DNA of 64,000 nt from Paenibacillus lignilyticus. Its GTDB lineage: Bacteria > Bacillota > Bacilli > Paenibacillales > Paenibacillaceae. Of this stretch, positions 26,097-34,049 are shown piece by piece (position 1 is the stretch's first letter; the number at the start of each line of letters is the position of its first letter). The position numbers and the translations under genes are program-made. The notes below the pieces were generated by a model, which saw only the letters and a program-made list of their open reading frames with translations, was not told the origin of the DNA and did no database searches. The DNA lies in contig NZ_JAGKSP010000001.1 in the NCBI RefSeq assembly GCF_017942085.1, positions 868,001 through 932,000 of the forward strand, written 5' to 3'.

Positions 26097-26698
26097 TGGC
26101 ACACGCGCATGCGCATGAGGCCGGACATGATGGCCATCACGATCTTGAAGAGCTCCGTAAATTCGGCTTCTGGATTTTCTTGATCACCGACTGTATCTTG
26201 TTCGCGACTCTGTTTGCCACCTATCTCGTGCTTCATGAGAGTACCGCAGGCGGACCGGGGGCCAAAGAAATCTTCGAAATGCCCGGCGTCATCGTCGAAA
26301 CGTTCATCCTGCTGACGAGCAGCTTCACCAGCGGTCTGGCTGTGCTGGCTATGAACGCGGGAAGCCGAAAAGGACTGTTAGGCTGGCTAATTGTAACGAT
26401 CCTGCTCGGTGCCTGCTTTATTGTGATGGAAGTAACGGAATTTCTGAAGCTCGTACACGAAGGCCATACGATTCATACCAGTGCGTTTCTATCCGGTTTC
26501 TTCACGCTTGTCGGTACGCATGGACTGCACGTCTCGCTGGGCATCTGCTGGATCACGGCGTTGATTATCCAGCTGACCCGGCACGGCATTACGCCGGTCA
26601 CGCAGCGAAAAGTACATATCACAAGCTTGTATTGGCACTTTCTCGATGCCGTATGGATCTTCGTGTTCACATTCGTTTATTTGATGGGAGTGATGTGA
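26096..26698 (+). CDS. qoxC: Cytochrome aa3 quinol oxidase subunit III
   Basis: A 200-residue, five-helix subunit with the H-rich N-terminus MAHAHAHEAGHDGHHDLEEL, FGFWIFLITDCILFATLFAT, the conserved VIVETFILLTSSFTSG segment and FFTLVGTHGLHVSLGICWI near 140-158. It stabilises the oxidase core and does not carry redox centres. The start codon overlaps the last base of the qoxB stop, so translation is coupled. Length is normal for the family. Confidence 0.94.
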   Translation: MAHAHAHEAGHDGHHDLEELRKFGFWIFLITDCILFATLFATYLVLHESTAGGPGAKEIFEMPGVIVETFILLTSSFTSGLAVLAMNAGSRKGLLGWLIVTILLGACFIVMEVTEFLKLVHEGHTIHTSAFLSGFFTLVGTHGLHVSLGICWITALIIQLTRHGITPVTQRKVHITSLYWHFLDAVWIFVFTFVYLMGVM

Positions 26699-26701
26699 GA
26701 A

Positions 26702-27043
26702 GTGAATCACAATAATGCTATCGGCGGACACGGAAATCATGGCAGCCATGCCAAGCACCACGGCTCCCTCAAAGAGTACGTCATCGGCTTCGCGCTCTCC
26801 ATCCTCTTGACCATTATCCCGATTCTGGCCGTCATGAACGGCTGGTTCGGGAAAACAACGACGGTCGTTGTACTGCTGGCCACGGCGGTTCTGCAATTCG
26901 CGGTGCAGCTGCTGTTCTTTATGCATCTGCGCGAAGAGGAAGGACCGCGGTATAACCTCGTTACGCTCATTCTCGGCCTCATCATTGTCGTGGTCGTCGT
27001 CTATGGTTCCATATGGATCATGGATCATAACAAAATGTATTAA
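26702..27043 (+). CDS. qoxD: Cytochrome aa3 quinol oxidase subunit IV
   Basis: A 113-residue small subunit with three helices: EYVIGFALSILLTIIPILAV, TVVVLLATAVLQFAVQLLFF followed by MHLREEEGPRYNLVT, and ILGLIIVVVVVYGSIWIMDH. Subunit IV is needed for assembly of the QoxB CuB site in related enzymes. The start is GTG at 26702, three bases after the qoxC stop, and the N-terminus is again rich in H, N and G. A weak inverted repeat (AAGAGCCG/CGGCTCTT, 27051-27097) follows and may end the operon. Confidence 0.92.
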   Translation: MNHNNAIGGHGNHGSHAKHHGSLKEYVIGFALSILLTIIPILAVMNGWFGKTTTVVVLLATAVLQFAVQLLFFMHLREEEGPRYNLVTLILGLIIVVVVVYGSIWIMDHNKMY

Positions 27044-27121
27044 ATGAGGAAGAGCCGTTGCCTCCCCAACGCAATGGGCTCGGCATCGGCTCTTCTCATC
27101 TCGGCTTGCCTTTATCGCATC

Positions 27122-27146
27122 AAAAAAAGCTTGATTGCTCAAGCTT
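27122..27146 (-). terminator. Intrinsic terminator of the TetR gene
   Basis: AGCTTGA, loop GCAA, TCAAGCT on the minus strand, then seven T. It lies just after the stop at 27165. Confidence 0.88.
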
Positions 27147-27164
27147 CAAGTCCTTTTCGGACGA

Positions 27165-27773
27165 TTATAGGAGGCCTTTAATCAGCGTATCCACATATTT
27201 CTCACTGGCTTGGCCAATATCGTAGTCGGCATCGGACAGACACCAAGTGATGAAGGCTCCCGTCAAAAAAGAATAAATATAATTCACGACTTCATCGACG
27301 GATAACGCCGTCTTGAATATGGACGTCGATATTCCGTCAGCAATCGCTTTGATCAGCAACTCCTGCTCGATGCAGTCCGAGAAAAAGGATGGTTCTGTTG
27401 AGTTCTGAGATAGGTTGACTACAAACGTAAGTTTCGTCAGTTCCTCTCCAACGATGATTGGAAAGCCCAGTGCAACCATCATAAAAGTTTTGAGCTTCTC
27501 TACCGGAGAAGCTTCTTCGTTTTCATTGATATACTTTCCGAAATGCTCCTCCATGTACTCGGAAAAATCGTCTCGGTATAATTTTTTGACGATGTCCTCT
27601 TTGGACTTGTAGTGAATATAGAATGCCCCTTTGGACAGGCTGCATTTCTCGCAAATTTCATCAACCGTAACGTTGCTATATCCCTTGCTTAGGATGAGCT
27701 CCTTCGCGACGGCGAATATCTTTTTCTTCGTGGCTTTCCCCTTCAGGTACCGACTTGTTTCTTTTTCCTTCAT
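27165..27773 (-). CDS. TetR-family regulator with tandem operator
   Basis: A 202-residue regulator with helix-turn-helix VTVDEICEKCSLSKGAFYIH (about 36-55) followed by YKSKEDIVKKLYRDDF, and an alpha-helical effector domain. It is divergent from an NADP-binding oxidoreductase gene. Between them two 12-bp palindromes spaced exactly 21 bases apart overlap the oxidoreductase promoter, so it is likely a repressor of that gene; a TTGACT, 18-base spacer, TATAGT promoter serves its own transcription. Two cysteines in the DNA-binding domain (ECEKCS) are unusual and could be redox-active, but that is speculative. RBS GGAGGGG precedes the ATG. Confidence 0.9.
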   Translation of the reverse strand: MKEKETSRYLKGKATKKKIFAVAKELILSKGYSNVTVDEICEKCSLSKGAFYIHYKSKEDIVKKLYRDDFSEYMEEHFGKYINENEEASPVEKLKTFMMVALGFPIIVGEELTKLTFVVNLSQNSTEPSFFSDCIEQELLIKAIADGISTSIFKTALSVDEVVNYIYSFLTGAFITWCLSDADYDIGQASEKYVDTLIKGLL

Positions 27774-27841
27774 TCCGTAACCCCTCCACTATTACAACTA
27801 TACTGTATTGGTTTTTAGTTAGTCAAAGCGCACGCAGGGAA

Positions 27842-27910
27842 TTGACAAAACAAAAGTGACCAGAGTATACTGACTTCAGTCACATTTAAACTGACTGCAG
27901 TCATATTTAA
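27842..27910 (+). promoter_or_regulatory. Promoter with tandem palindromic TetR operators
   Basis: A sigma-A-like TTGACA (27842-27847), 18-base spacer and TATACT (27866-27871). Overlapping and following the -10 are TGACTTCAGTCA (27871-27882) and TGACTGCAGTCA (27892-27903), each inside a 21-base tandem unit (27869-27889, 27890-27910) that differs at only two positions. A 21-base step is two helical turns, so two repressor dimers would bind the same face cooperatively. Confidence 0.75.
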
Positions 27911-27947
27911 GTGGCTATATGATAAATTCCAAGAAGGAAGGTTGTTC

Positions 27948-28811
27948 ATGATGAAAATAGCTATTATCGGTACAGGAAATATCGGCGGTAACCTTGCACG
28001 GATTTTCACCCGAAAAGGACATACTGTCTCTATTGCGAATTCGAGTAACTCCCAGGCTTTGCACGAATTAGCCAAAGAAACGGGAGCGACGCCATCAACG
28101 GTACAGGATGTAGCTAAAGGCGCCGATGTTATTATCGTCTCCATTCCTACAAAGGGAATTCTCAATTTACCGGCGGAATTTCTCGCCGGCATCGCACCTG
28201 AAGCGGTTGTCATCGATACCGGCAATTACTACCCTTTGCACCGCGACGGCGCAATTGAGCCCATTGAGAAAGGGTTGCCCGAAAGCCGCTGGGTAGAGGA
28301 ACAAATCAAGCATCCGGTTATTAAAGCGTTCAATGCCACGAATTGGTATAACTTGACGGAAGAAATTCAATCGCAACTACCCGGCCGCTTCGCGTTGCCT
28401 GTATCCGGCGACGACCCTGCAGCTAAAGCGATCGTATCGCAATTGGTCGCCGAAGCAGGATTCGATCCGGTCGATGCCGGAGGGCTGGATGAGTCCTGGC
28501 GCCAACAGCCCGGATCGCCTGCCTATTGCACGGATCTCGGCGTAGAAGACATGCGTAAAGCGCTGGCCCAAGCGACCAAGGAGCGCAAACCGGAATCGTC
28601 AGGCATTCGGTCAAGCGAAGAAGAACTCAAAACGGCGCAAGAGATGCAAAAAGCGTTTTTCGCGACTCTCGACCAAGCGATCCAGGTTCTGACGGAAGCG
28701 AACCAGTGGACGGAAGCATTAGCCACTAAGCGACTAATCGCTCAATTTATGACCGGCAAATCACCGGAAGCTATTTTAGGACACGTATTCGAGCATAAAC
28801 GGCTGGACTAA
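27948..28811 (+). CDS. NADP-binding oxidoreductase (F420-dependent-reductase-like)
   Basis: About 287 residues. The N-terminal Rossmann segment MKIAIIGTGNIGGNLARIFT has GxGxxG, with DVIIVSIPTKGI, AVVIDTGNYYPLHRDGAIEP and PVIKAFNATNWYNL matching the COG2085/F420H2:NADP oxidoreductase superfamily. A C-terminal extension of about 90 residues (residues 200-287) is helical. Bacillales members usually lack F420, so the natural cofactor is probably NADPH and the substrate unknown. Start at ATG 27948, with AAGGAAGG nine bases upstream. It is driven by a promoter with tandem palindromes and is presumably repressed by the divergent TetR protein. Confidence 0.85.
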   Translation: MMKIAIIGTGNIGGNLARIFTRKGHTVSIANSSNSQALHELAKETGATPSTVQDVAKGADVIIVSIPTKGILNLPAEFLAGIAPEAVVIDTGNYYPLHRDGAIEPIEKGLPESRWVEEQIKHPVIKAFNATNWYNLTEEIQSQLPGRFALPVSGDDPAAKAIVSQLVAEAGFDPVDAGGLDESWRQQPGSPAYCTDLGVEDMRKALAQATKERKPESSGIRSSEEELKTAQEMQKAFFATLDQAIQVLTEANQWTEALATKRLIAQFMTGKSPEAILGHVFEHKRLD

Positions 28812-28859
28812 GAGCAACTGCTCGGGATTAACCGATGATTATTAATGATTGAACGTAAG

Positions 28860-28904
28860 AAAAAAGTGCTTAACTTTGCATGAGCAAAGTTAAGCACTTT
28901 TTGT
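28860..28904. terminator. Bidirectional intrinsic terminator
   Basis: AAAAAGTGCTTAACTTTGC, loop ATGA, and its complement, with A and T tracts on both sides, between two convergent genes. Its arms resemble those of the terminator at 35692-35738. Confidence 0.92.
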
Positions 28905-28925
28905 TGTTTTACCTACTTAGAGCCA

Positions 28926-29459
28926 TTATTTATTCAAATACAGCAGTACATCATTAATGTAATGATCAACGGGTTGTGAGGTGTCTACTTTGGTGCACGC
29001 CACGTGTAACTTCCTTTTGGCTCGGTTGATCACCTCTTGCCATTTCTCTTCAGGTATATCGACCGGACCGATCTGGGTCATCATTCGCTCTCGGTTTTTC
29101 AGCCGATTATTCAGTTCATGGATATCGTTCAATACGCATTCTACATACTTGTATTTCACATGATGTTTGTCAGACAATGCGGTTCCTTTCTCAACCAACA
29201 CCTCATACAAACAAGGACTATCCAATATAACGCTATGTCCTTGGGAAAGGTGGAAATCAACCAACGCCCATTCGATATGATAAGCGACCCCTCCCGCCCT
29301 TCTGGGATCTACCTCCTGGCACTCTAATTCAAGTCCCTCTAACAATCCTGTTTTCACGATATCATGGTCGATTATGACCGATTTGGTGCGCTTCGCAATT
29401 TCTCTGGCAAGCGTTGATTTTCCCGAACCGGGAAAACCGGACATTTGTAAGAAAAACAT
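28926..29459 (-). CDS. P-loop AAA_33-type kinase, substrate unknown
   Basis: A 177-residue protein beginning MFFLQMSGFPGSGKSTLARE, a Walker A at 8-15, with IIDHDIVKTGLLEG and the Walker B-like VILDSPC, then ARMD-like arginines (RLKNRERMM) for the lid. This is the small-molecule kinase family with a 4-nitrophenylphosphatase-like or shikimate-kinase-like fold, often used for antibiotic or nucleoside phosphorylation. The substrate cannot be deduced. Start has GGAGG nine bases upstream. It converges on the oxidoreductase gene at a shared bidirectional terminator. Confidence 0.8.
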   Translation of the reverse strand: MFFLQMSGFPGSGKSTLAREIAKRTKSVIIDHDIVKTGLLEGLELECQEVDPRRAGGVAYHIEWALVDFHLSQGHSVILDSPCLYEVLVEKGTALSDKHHVKYKYVECVLNDIHELNNRLKNRERMMTQIGPVDIPEEKWQEVINRAKRKLHVACTKVDTSQPVDHYINDVLLYLNK

Positions 29460-29583
29460 ATCCCTTTGACCTCCATCCTTTCTTTATCTAAAGTCAAAGA
29501 CGAAGGTAACAGGAAATAGGTTTCTATTTTGTCATTCCATGCAAGTCATTATGAGTCTCACGCTTGATGGGATGGAGGACAAA

Positions 29584-29622
29584 TAAAAAGCCGCCTGCAT
29601 CAGATCGAATACAAGCGGCTTG
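29584..29622 (-). terminator. Terminator after ahpF copy 1
   Basis: Minus-strand AAGCCGC arms with a loop of about 20 bases, followed by TTTTTATTT; similar hairpins follow ahpF copy 2 and ahpC. Confidence 0.8.
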
Positions 29623-29641
29623 GAAGTATCTATAAACACAA

Positions 29642-31171
29642 TTAATGACGGATCAGATAATCAAAGGCACTCAAAGCTGCGGTAGCGCCTGAACCCATGG
29701 AGATCACGATTTGATTGTACGGAATGTCCGTGCAATCCCCGCCGGCAAATACGCCGGGCAGGCTTGTTGCTCCGCGCTTGTCCACGACAATTTCGCCGGA
29801 GCTAATCCGCTCAAGGCCATCGCCGAGCCATTCGGTATTGGGAACGAGTCCGATCTGTACGAATACGCCCTCGAGCTCGACATGCTTCTCGGCTCCCGTC
29901 ACGCGCTCGATGTAGGAAATACCGTTCACTTTGTCCGTCCCTGTAATTTCTTTCGTCTGAACGTTCACCAGTACGGTAACGTTCGCCAGACTGTACAGAC
30001 GATCTTGAAGTACCGCGTCGGCCTTCAATTCCGGAGATGATGCCAGGACGGTGACATGGCTGGCGATGCCTGCGAGATCTATCGCCGCCTCGACGCCGGA
30101 GTTGCCTCCGCCGACTACGGCTACGCGCTTGCCTGCATACAACGGACCATCGCAATGCGGACAATAAGCCACGCCTTTATTCTTGAACTCCTCTTCGCCC
30201 GGAACGCCGATATTGCGCCAGCGCGCGCCGGTGGAGAGAATGACGGTCTTGCTCTTCAGCACTGCCCCGTTCTCGAGCTCGACTTCAATGAAGTCTCTCT
30301 TCTCTAAACGTACGGCGCGCTGCAGCTTCATAATGTCGACGTTATACTCTTTCACATGCTCTTCGAGACTAGCCGCCAGCTTGGGGCCTTCGGTATATTT
30401 CATGCCGATCAGATTCTCGATCGCAAGCGTATCGACGACTTGTCCGCCGAAGCGGTCTGCCACGATGCCGGTGCGGATCCCTTTGCGCGCCGCGTAGATC
30501 GCTGCACTAGCTCCCGCAGGTCCGCCGCCGACAACTAGCACGTCATATGGCTCTTTGACGAACAGCTCCGAGTCGTCGCGCGTCATGCCGATTTTGGTCA
30601 AAATCTCGTCGATCGTCATTCGGCCGCCGCCGAAAAACTCGCCGTTTAGGAACACGGATGGGACAGCCATGATGTTGTTGCTCTCCACTTCCGCTTTGAA
30701 TGCAGCACCGTCGATCATCGTATGCGATATGCCGGCATTTAGGACGCTCATCAGGTTCAGTGCCTGCACGACGTCCGGGCAGTTATGGCAGCTTAAACTG
30801 ATGTACGTCTCAAAACGGTATTCGCCTTGAATGCTCTTGATCCGATCGATAACGTCCTGCTCGACTTTGGGAGCTCTTCCGCTAACCTGCAGCAGAGCGA
30901 GTACCAAGGATGTAAACTCATGGCCGAGCGGGATCCCTGCAAAAACGATGCCGGTCTCCTCGCCGGGACGGTTCACGCTGAAGCTTGGCGTTCTCGGCAA
31001 ATCCGCTTTCTCTACTTGGATACGGGATGACATGCCGGCAATCGCGTCCACCAGTCCAAGCATATCTGTCGATACTTGATCGTCGCCTGCACATACTTTG
31101 AGCAGTACGTCGCCTTCCATCAAACCAAGGTATTGATTTAACTGTGATTTTATCTCGGGGTCTAATACCAT
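29642..31171 (-). CDS. ahpF: Alkyl hydroperoxide reductase subunit F, duplicate copy
   Basis: A 509-residue flavoprotein disulfide reductase that uses NADH to reduce AhpC. The N-terminal thioredoxin-like domain has the CxxC in SCHNCPDVV (about 130-135), followed by FAD binding at VVGGGPAGASAAIYA (about 212-226), NAD binding at VVGGGNSGVEAAIDLAGI, the active CxxC in AYCPHCDG and a C-terminal FAD segment GGDCTDIPYNQ. It is about as long as usual. It lies after a truncated ahpC, so the operon is now effectively an ahpF gene alone behind an intact promoter. RBS AAGGAGTGA is next to the ahpC remnant's stop. It is highly similar by eye to the copy at 31501-33030. Confidence 0.95.
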   Translation of the reverse strand: MVLDPEIKSQLNQYLGLMEGDVLLKVCAGDDQVSTDMLGLVDAIAGMSSRIQVEKADLPRTPSFSVNRPGEETGIVFAGIPLGHEFTSLVLALLQVSGRAPKVEQDVIDRIKSIQGEYRFETYISLSCHNCPDVVQALNLMSVLNAGISHTMIDGAAFKAEVESNNIMAVPSVFLNGEFFGGGRMTIDEILTKIGMTRDDSELFVKEPYDVLVVGGGPAGASAAIYAARKGIRTGIVADRFGGQVVDTLAIENLIGMKYTEGPKLAASLEEHVKEYNVDIMKLQRAVRLEKRDFIEVELENGAVLKSKTVILSTGARWRNIGVPGEEEFKNKGVAYCPHCDGPLYAGKRVAVVGGGNSGVEAAIDLAGIASHVTVLASSPELKADAVLQDRLYSLANVTVLVNVQTKEITGTDKVNGISYIERVTGAEKHVELEGVFVQIGLVPNTEWLGDGLERISSGEIVVDKRGATSLPGVFAGGDCTDIPYNQIVISMGSGATAALSAFDYLIRH

Positions 31172-31185
31172 CGTCTATTCACTCC

Positions 31186-31345
31186 TTAGATCTTGCCTAC
31201 GAGATCAAGGCTCGGTTTAAGCGTAGAACCGCCCTCTTGCCATTTCGCTGGGCAAACCTCGCCTGGATTATTGCATACGTATTGTGCTGCTTTGATTTTA
31301 TTCACGAGCGCGCTTGCATCTCGGCCGATGCCGCCTGCTGCGCAA
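31186..31345 (-). pseudogene. Truncated ahpC remnant (C-terminal 50 codons)
   Basis: In one frame this reads [20 protein letters not shown], then [14 protein letters not shown] and so on to SLDLVGKI and stop. It matches residues 138-187 of the complete AhpC at 33168-33731 with only a few substitutions, and keeps the resolving-type cysteine of GEVCPAKW. The whole N-terminal part with the peroxidatic cysteine, the start codon and the ribosome site is missing; the remnant joins directly to the promoter's PerR box. No product is expected. Confidence 0.9.
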
Positions 31346-31349
31346 TTAA

Positions 31350-31430
31350 TTATAATTATTATAAAATAATATTAACTATAGAATAGGTCGCTGTCAATAA
31401 GATTATGCTTCCAATTGAAAACAATTATCA
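31350..31430 (-). promoter_or_regulatory. Retained ahp promoter with consensus PerR box
   Basis: Minus-strand TTGACA (31392-31397), 17-base spacer and TAATAT, then a perfect PerR-type box TTATAATAATTATAA (31350-31364). A Fur-like TGATAATTGTTTTCA (31416-31430) lies upstream. The layout matches the ahpC promoter at 33761-33842 element by element, so this is the copied promoter left after deletion of the ahpC 5' part. It should now drive ahpF copy 1 under peroxide control. Confidence 0.8.
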
Positions 31431-31442
31431 ATCACTCTCAAT

Positions 31443-31481
31443 AAAAAAGCCGCCCGCATCCTGTAGGATACAAGGCGGCCG
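31443..31481 (-). terminator. Terminator after ahpF copy 2
   Basis: GCCGCC and GGCGGC arms with an inner CCTGTAGG hairpin and AAAAAA/TTTTTT tract; it lies between ahpF copy 2 and the remnant promoter. Confidence 0.82.
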
Positions 31482-31500
31482 GAAGCGAGCATAAGCTGGA

Positions 31501-33030
31501 TTAATGACGAATGAGATAATCAAAGGCACCTAAAGCCGCAGTTGCGCCTGAACCCATCGAAATAATAATTTGCTTATACGGACTGTTCGTGCAATCACCC
31601 GCGGCAAATACGCCCGGCAGGCTTGTCGCTCCGTGGTTGTTCACGACAACCTCGCCGAAACGCGTCCGCTCGATATGATCAGGTAGCCAGTCGGTATTCG
31701 GCACAAGTCCAATCTGAACAAATACGCCTTCTAGCTCGACATGCTTCTCGGCACCTGTATCGCGTTCGATGTAGGAAATGCCGTTTACTTTGTCCGTACC
31801 CGTAATTTCTTTCGTCTGGACGTTCTTATGCACCGTTACGTTCGGCAGACTGTACAAACGATCTTGAAGAACGGCGTCCGCCTTCAATTCCGGAGCGAAT
31901 TCCAGAACGGTGACATGGCTGGTAATGCCAGCGAGATCAATTGCCGCTTCGATCCCGGAGTTCCCTCCGCCGATGACAGCTACGTGTTTGCCGGCGAACA
32001 AAGGACCATCGCAATGCGGGCAATAAGCCACGCCCTTGTTCTTGAACTCTGCTTCGCCGGGAACGCCGACATTGCGCCAGCGAGCGCCTGTGGAGAGGAT
32101 AACGGTTTTGCTCTTGAGTACAGCGCCGTTCTCGAGCTCGACCTCAATAAAGTCGCTCTTATCCAAACGCACAGCGCGCTGCAGCTTCATGACGTCAACG
32201 TTGTACTCTTTCACATGCTCTTCCAGGCTTGCCGCGAGCTTAGGGCCCTCGGTGTATTTCGTGCTGATGAAGTTCTCGATGCCGACCGTATCCATGACTT
32301 GCCCGCCGAATCGCTCCGCCAAGATGCCTGTGCGAATTCCTTTGCGGGCTGCATAGATCGCCGCGCTCGCGCCTGCCGGACCGCCGCCGACAACAAGGAC
32401 GTCATATGGCTTCTTATCGAATAGCTCGGAGTCGTCGCGCGTCGCGCCGATTTTCGCCAAAATCTCGTCGATGGTCATGCGGCCGCCGCCGAAAAACGCG
32501 CCATTCAAGTAAACGGATGGAACCGCCATGACTTCCTTGCTTTCGGCTTCTTCTTTAAATACCGCGCCGTCGATCATCGTATGCGAAATGCCTGGGTTGA
32601 GAACGCTCATCAGATTTAGCGCCTGCACGACGTCCGGACAGTTATGGCAGCTTAAGCTGATGTACGACTCGAAGCGGTATTCGCCTTGGATGCTCTTGAT
32701 TTGATCGATTACGTCCTGCTCGACTTTGGGAGCTCTGCCGCTGACTTGCAGCAGCGCAAGCACCAATGAGGTAAACTCATGACCGAGCGGAATGCCCGCG
32801 AACGCAATGCCCGTATTCTCGCCTGGGCGGTTCACGCTAAAGCTCGGCGTTCTCGGCAGATCAGCCTTCTCGACCTTGATCCGGGAAGACATGCCGACAA
32901 GTTCATCCATCAGCTCAAGCATTTCTTTCGATACTTGATCCTCGCCCGCGCAGACTTGGATATGCACGTCGCCTTCCATTAAACCAAGGTATTGATTCAG
33001 TTGAGCCTTAATTTCCGGGTCTAAGACCAT
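31501..33030 (-). CDS. ahpF: Alkyl hydroperoxide reductase subunit F
   Basis: About 509 residues and the same domain order as the first copy: thioredoxin-like CxxC in LSCHNCPDVV, FAD loop VVGGGPAGASAAIYA, NAD loop VIGGGNSGIEAAIDLAG, active CPHC in AYCPHCDGPLFAG, and GDCTNSPYKQ. It reduces oxidised AhpC with NADH. ATG 33030 is chosen because GGGAGG lies nine bases upstream, although the frame extends to 33075. It lies downstream of ahpC across a terminator-like hairpin and a Fur-type box, which may tune its level independently of ahpC. Compared with copy 1 the most obvious differences are near residues 20-45 and 180-200. Confidence 0.95.
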   Translation of the reverse strand: MVLDPEIKAQLNQYLGLMEGDVHIQVCAGEDQVSKEMLELMDELVGMSSRIKVEKADLPRTPSFSVNRPGENTGIAFAGIPLGHEFTSLVLALLQVSGRAPKVEQDVIDQIKSIQGEYRFESYISLSCHNCPDVVQALNLMSVLNPGISHTMIDGAVFKEEAESKEVMAVPSVYLNGAFFGGGRMTIDEILAKIGATRDDSELFDKKPYDVLVVGGGPAGASAAIYAARKGIRTGILAERFGGQVMDTVGIENFISTKYTEGPKLAASLEEHVKEYNVDVMKLQRAVRLDKSDFIEVELENGAVLKSKTVILSTGARWRNVGVPGEAEFKNKGVAYCPHCDGPLFAGKHVAVIGGGNSGIEAAIDLAGITSHVTVLEFAPELKADAVLQDRLYSLPNVTVHKNVQTKEITGTDKVNGISYIERDTGAEKHVELEGVFVQIGLVPNTDWLPDHIERTRFGEVVVNNHGATSLPGVFAAGDCTNSPYKQIIISMGSGATAALGAFDYLIRH

Positions 33031-33084
33031 TTCACATTCCCTCCCAAGTGATGTTAAATGATTGCCGCGTTTCAAAACTCCAAA

Positions 33085-33099
33085 TGAGAATCATTTTCA
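33085..33099. promoter_or_regulatory. Fur/PerR-type box between ahpC and ahpF copy 2
   Basis: TGAGAATCATTTTCA matches the TGATAATNATTATCA pattern at 13 of 15 positions. It lies between the hairpin and the ahpF ribosome site. No strong promoter was identified here, so it may regulate readthrough or a weak promoter. Confidence 0.5.
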
Positions 33100-33110
33100 G
33101 TTATTGCAAG

Positions 33111-33146
33111 AAAAAACCGCCTGCACCCGTCGGGATGCAAAGCGGC
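33111..33146 (-). terminator. Terminator or attenuator after ahpC
   Basis: Minus-strand CCGC..CCCGACGGG..GCGG hairpin followed by six T. It would reduce transcription from ahpC into ahpF copy 2. Confidence 0.8.
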
Positions 33147-33167
33147 AGTAGTCATTTACATCGTTCC

Positions 33168-33731
33168 TTAGATCTTGCCGACAAGATCAAGGCTCGGTTT
33201 AAGTGTTGCGCCGCCTTCTTGCCATTTCGCAGGGCAAACTTCGCCTGGATTGTTGCGGACGTATTGAGCTGCTTTGATTTTGTTAACTAGCGTGCTTGCA
33301 TCGCGGCCGATGCCGCCTGCGCTGATTTCAACCGATTGAACAACGCCGTCCGGATCGATGATGAACGTACCGCGGTCAGCAAGACCGGCTTCTTCGATCA
33401 ATACGTCGAAGTTGCGGGAGATCGCGTGCGTAGGGTCGCCGATCATGATGTATTCGATTTTGCCGATTGTTTCCGAGCTATCGTGCCATGCTTTATGCGT
33501 GAAGTGTGTATCCGTCGATACGGAGAAAACTTCTACGCCAAGCGATTTCAATGTAGCGTATTGATCTTGCAAGTCGCCAAGCTCAGTTGGGCAGACGAAC
33601 GTGAAGTCAGCTGGATAGAAGCAAACAACGCTCCATTGACCTTTGAAGTTAGCGTCGGATACTTCGATGAATTTACCGCCTTGGAATGCTTGCGCTTTGA
33701 AAGGTAGTACTTCTTTTCCGATTAGAGACAT
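33168..33731 (-). CDS. ahpC: Alkyl hydroperoxide reductase subunit C (peroxiredoxin)
   Basis: A 187-residue typical 2-Cys peroxiredoxin. Peroxidatic C47 lies in [10 protein letters not shown] and resolving C166 in [10 protein letters not shown]; the threonine and arginine of the active site (T44, R120 region of [11 protein letters not shown]) are present, and the C-terminal tail [11 protein letters not shown] is complete. It reduces H2O2 and organic hydroperoxides and is re-reduced by AhpF. The ATG has AGGAGG eight bases upstream. A PerR-type box and a strong sigma-A promoter lie immediately upstream, so peroxide induction is likely. Confidence 0.97.
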   Translation of the reverse strand: MSLIGKEVLPFKAQAFQGGKFIEVSDANFKGQWSVVCFYPADFTFVCPTELGDLQDQYATLKSLGVEVFSVSTDTHFTHKAWHDSSETIGKIEYIMIGDPTHAISRNFDVLIEEAGLADRGTFIIDPDGVVQSVEISAGGIGRDASTLVNKIKAAQYVRNNPGEVCPAKWQEGGATLKPSLDLVGKI

Positions 33732-33760
33732 GAGTTTGTTTCCTCCTATAGAGCATTTAA

Positions 33761-33842
33761 TTAAAATTATTCTAAACTGATATTAATTCTCGGACGAGCA
33801 TTTGTCAAGACTTTTTCGGCATCTAATTGATAATTATTTTCA
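33761..33842 (-). promoter_or_regulatory. ahpC promoter with PerR-type and Fur-type boxes
   Basis: Minus-strand TTGACA (33803-33808), 17-base spacer, TAATAT (33780-33785). TTAGAATAATTTTAA (33761-33775) immediately downstream matches the PerR consensus at 13 of 15 positions. A TGATAATTATTTTCA (33828-33842, 14 of 15 to the Fur-family pattern) lies upstream of the -35. The same order of elements is present at 31350-31430. Confidence 0.75.
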
Positions 33843-34049
33843 ACGAGACCCTCGACATCCGAAACCACTGCCACGTGCTAGTATTGTCTACATTAGGATC
33901 ATTATACAAAAATGCCTCGATTTACGCAGCCCCTTCTAGCTCACCGTGCTGTGTCGATAACGAGGAATCCATATATAGACAAAAAATAGTATATCCCCGA
34001 TAATAGATGTATCCATTTCCACAATATGGCAGACATTTCAGGGGGAGTC

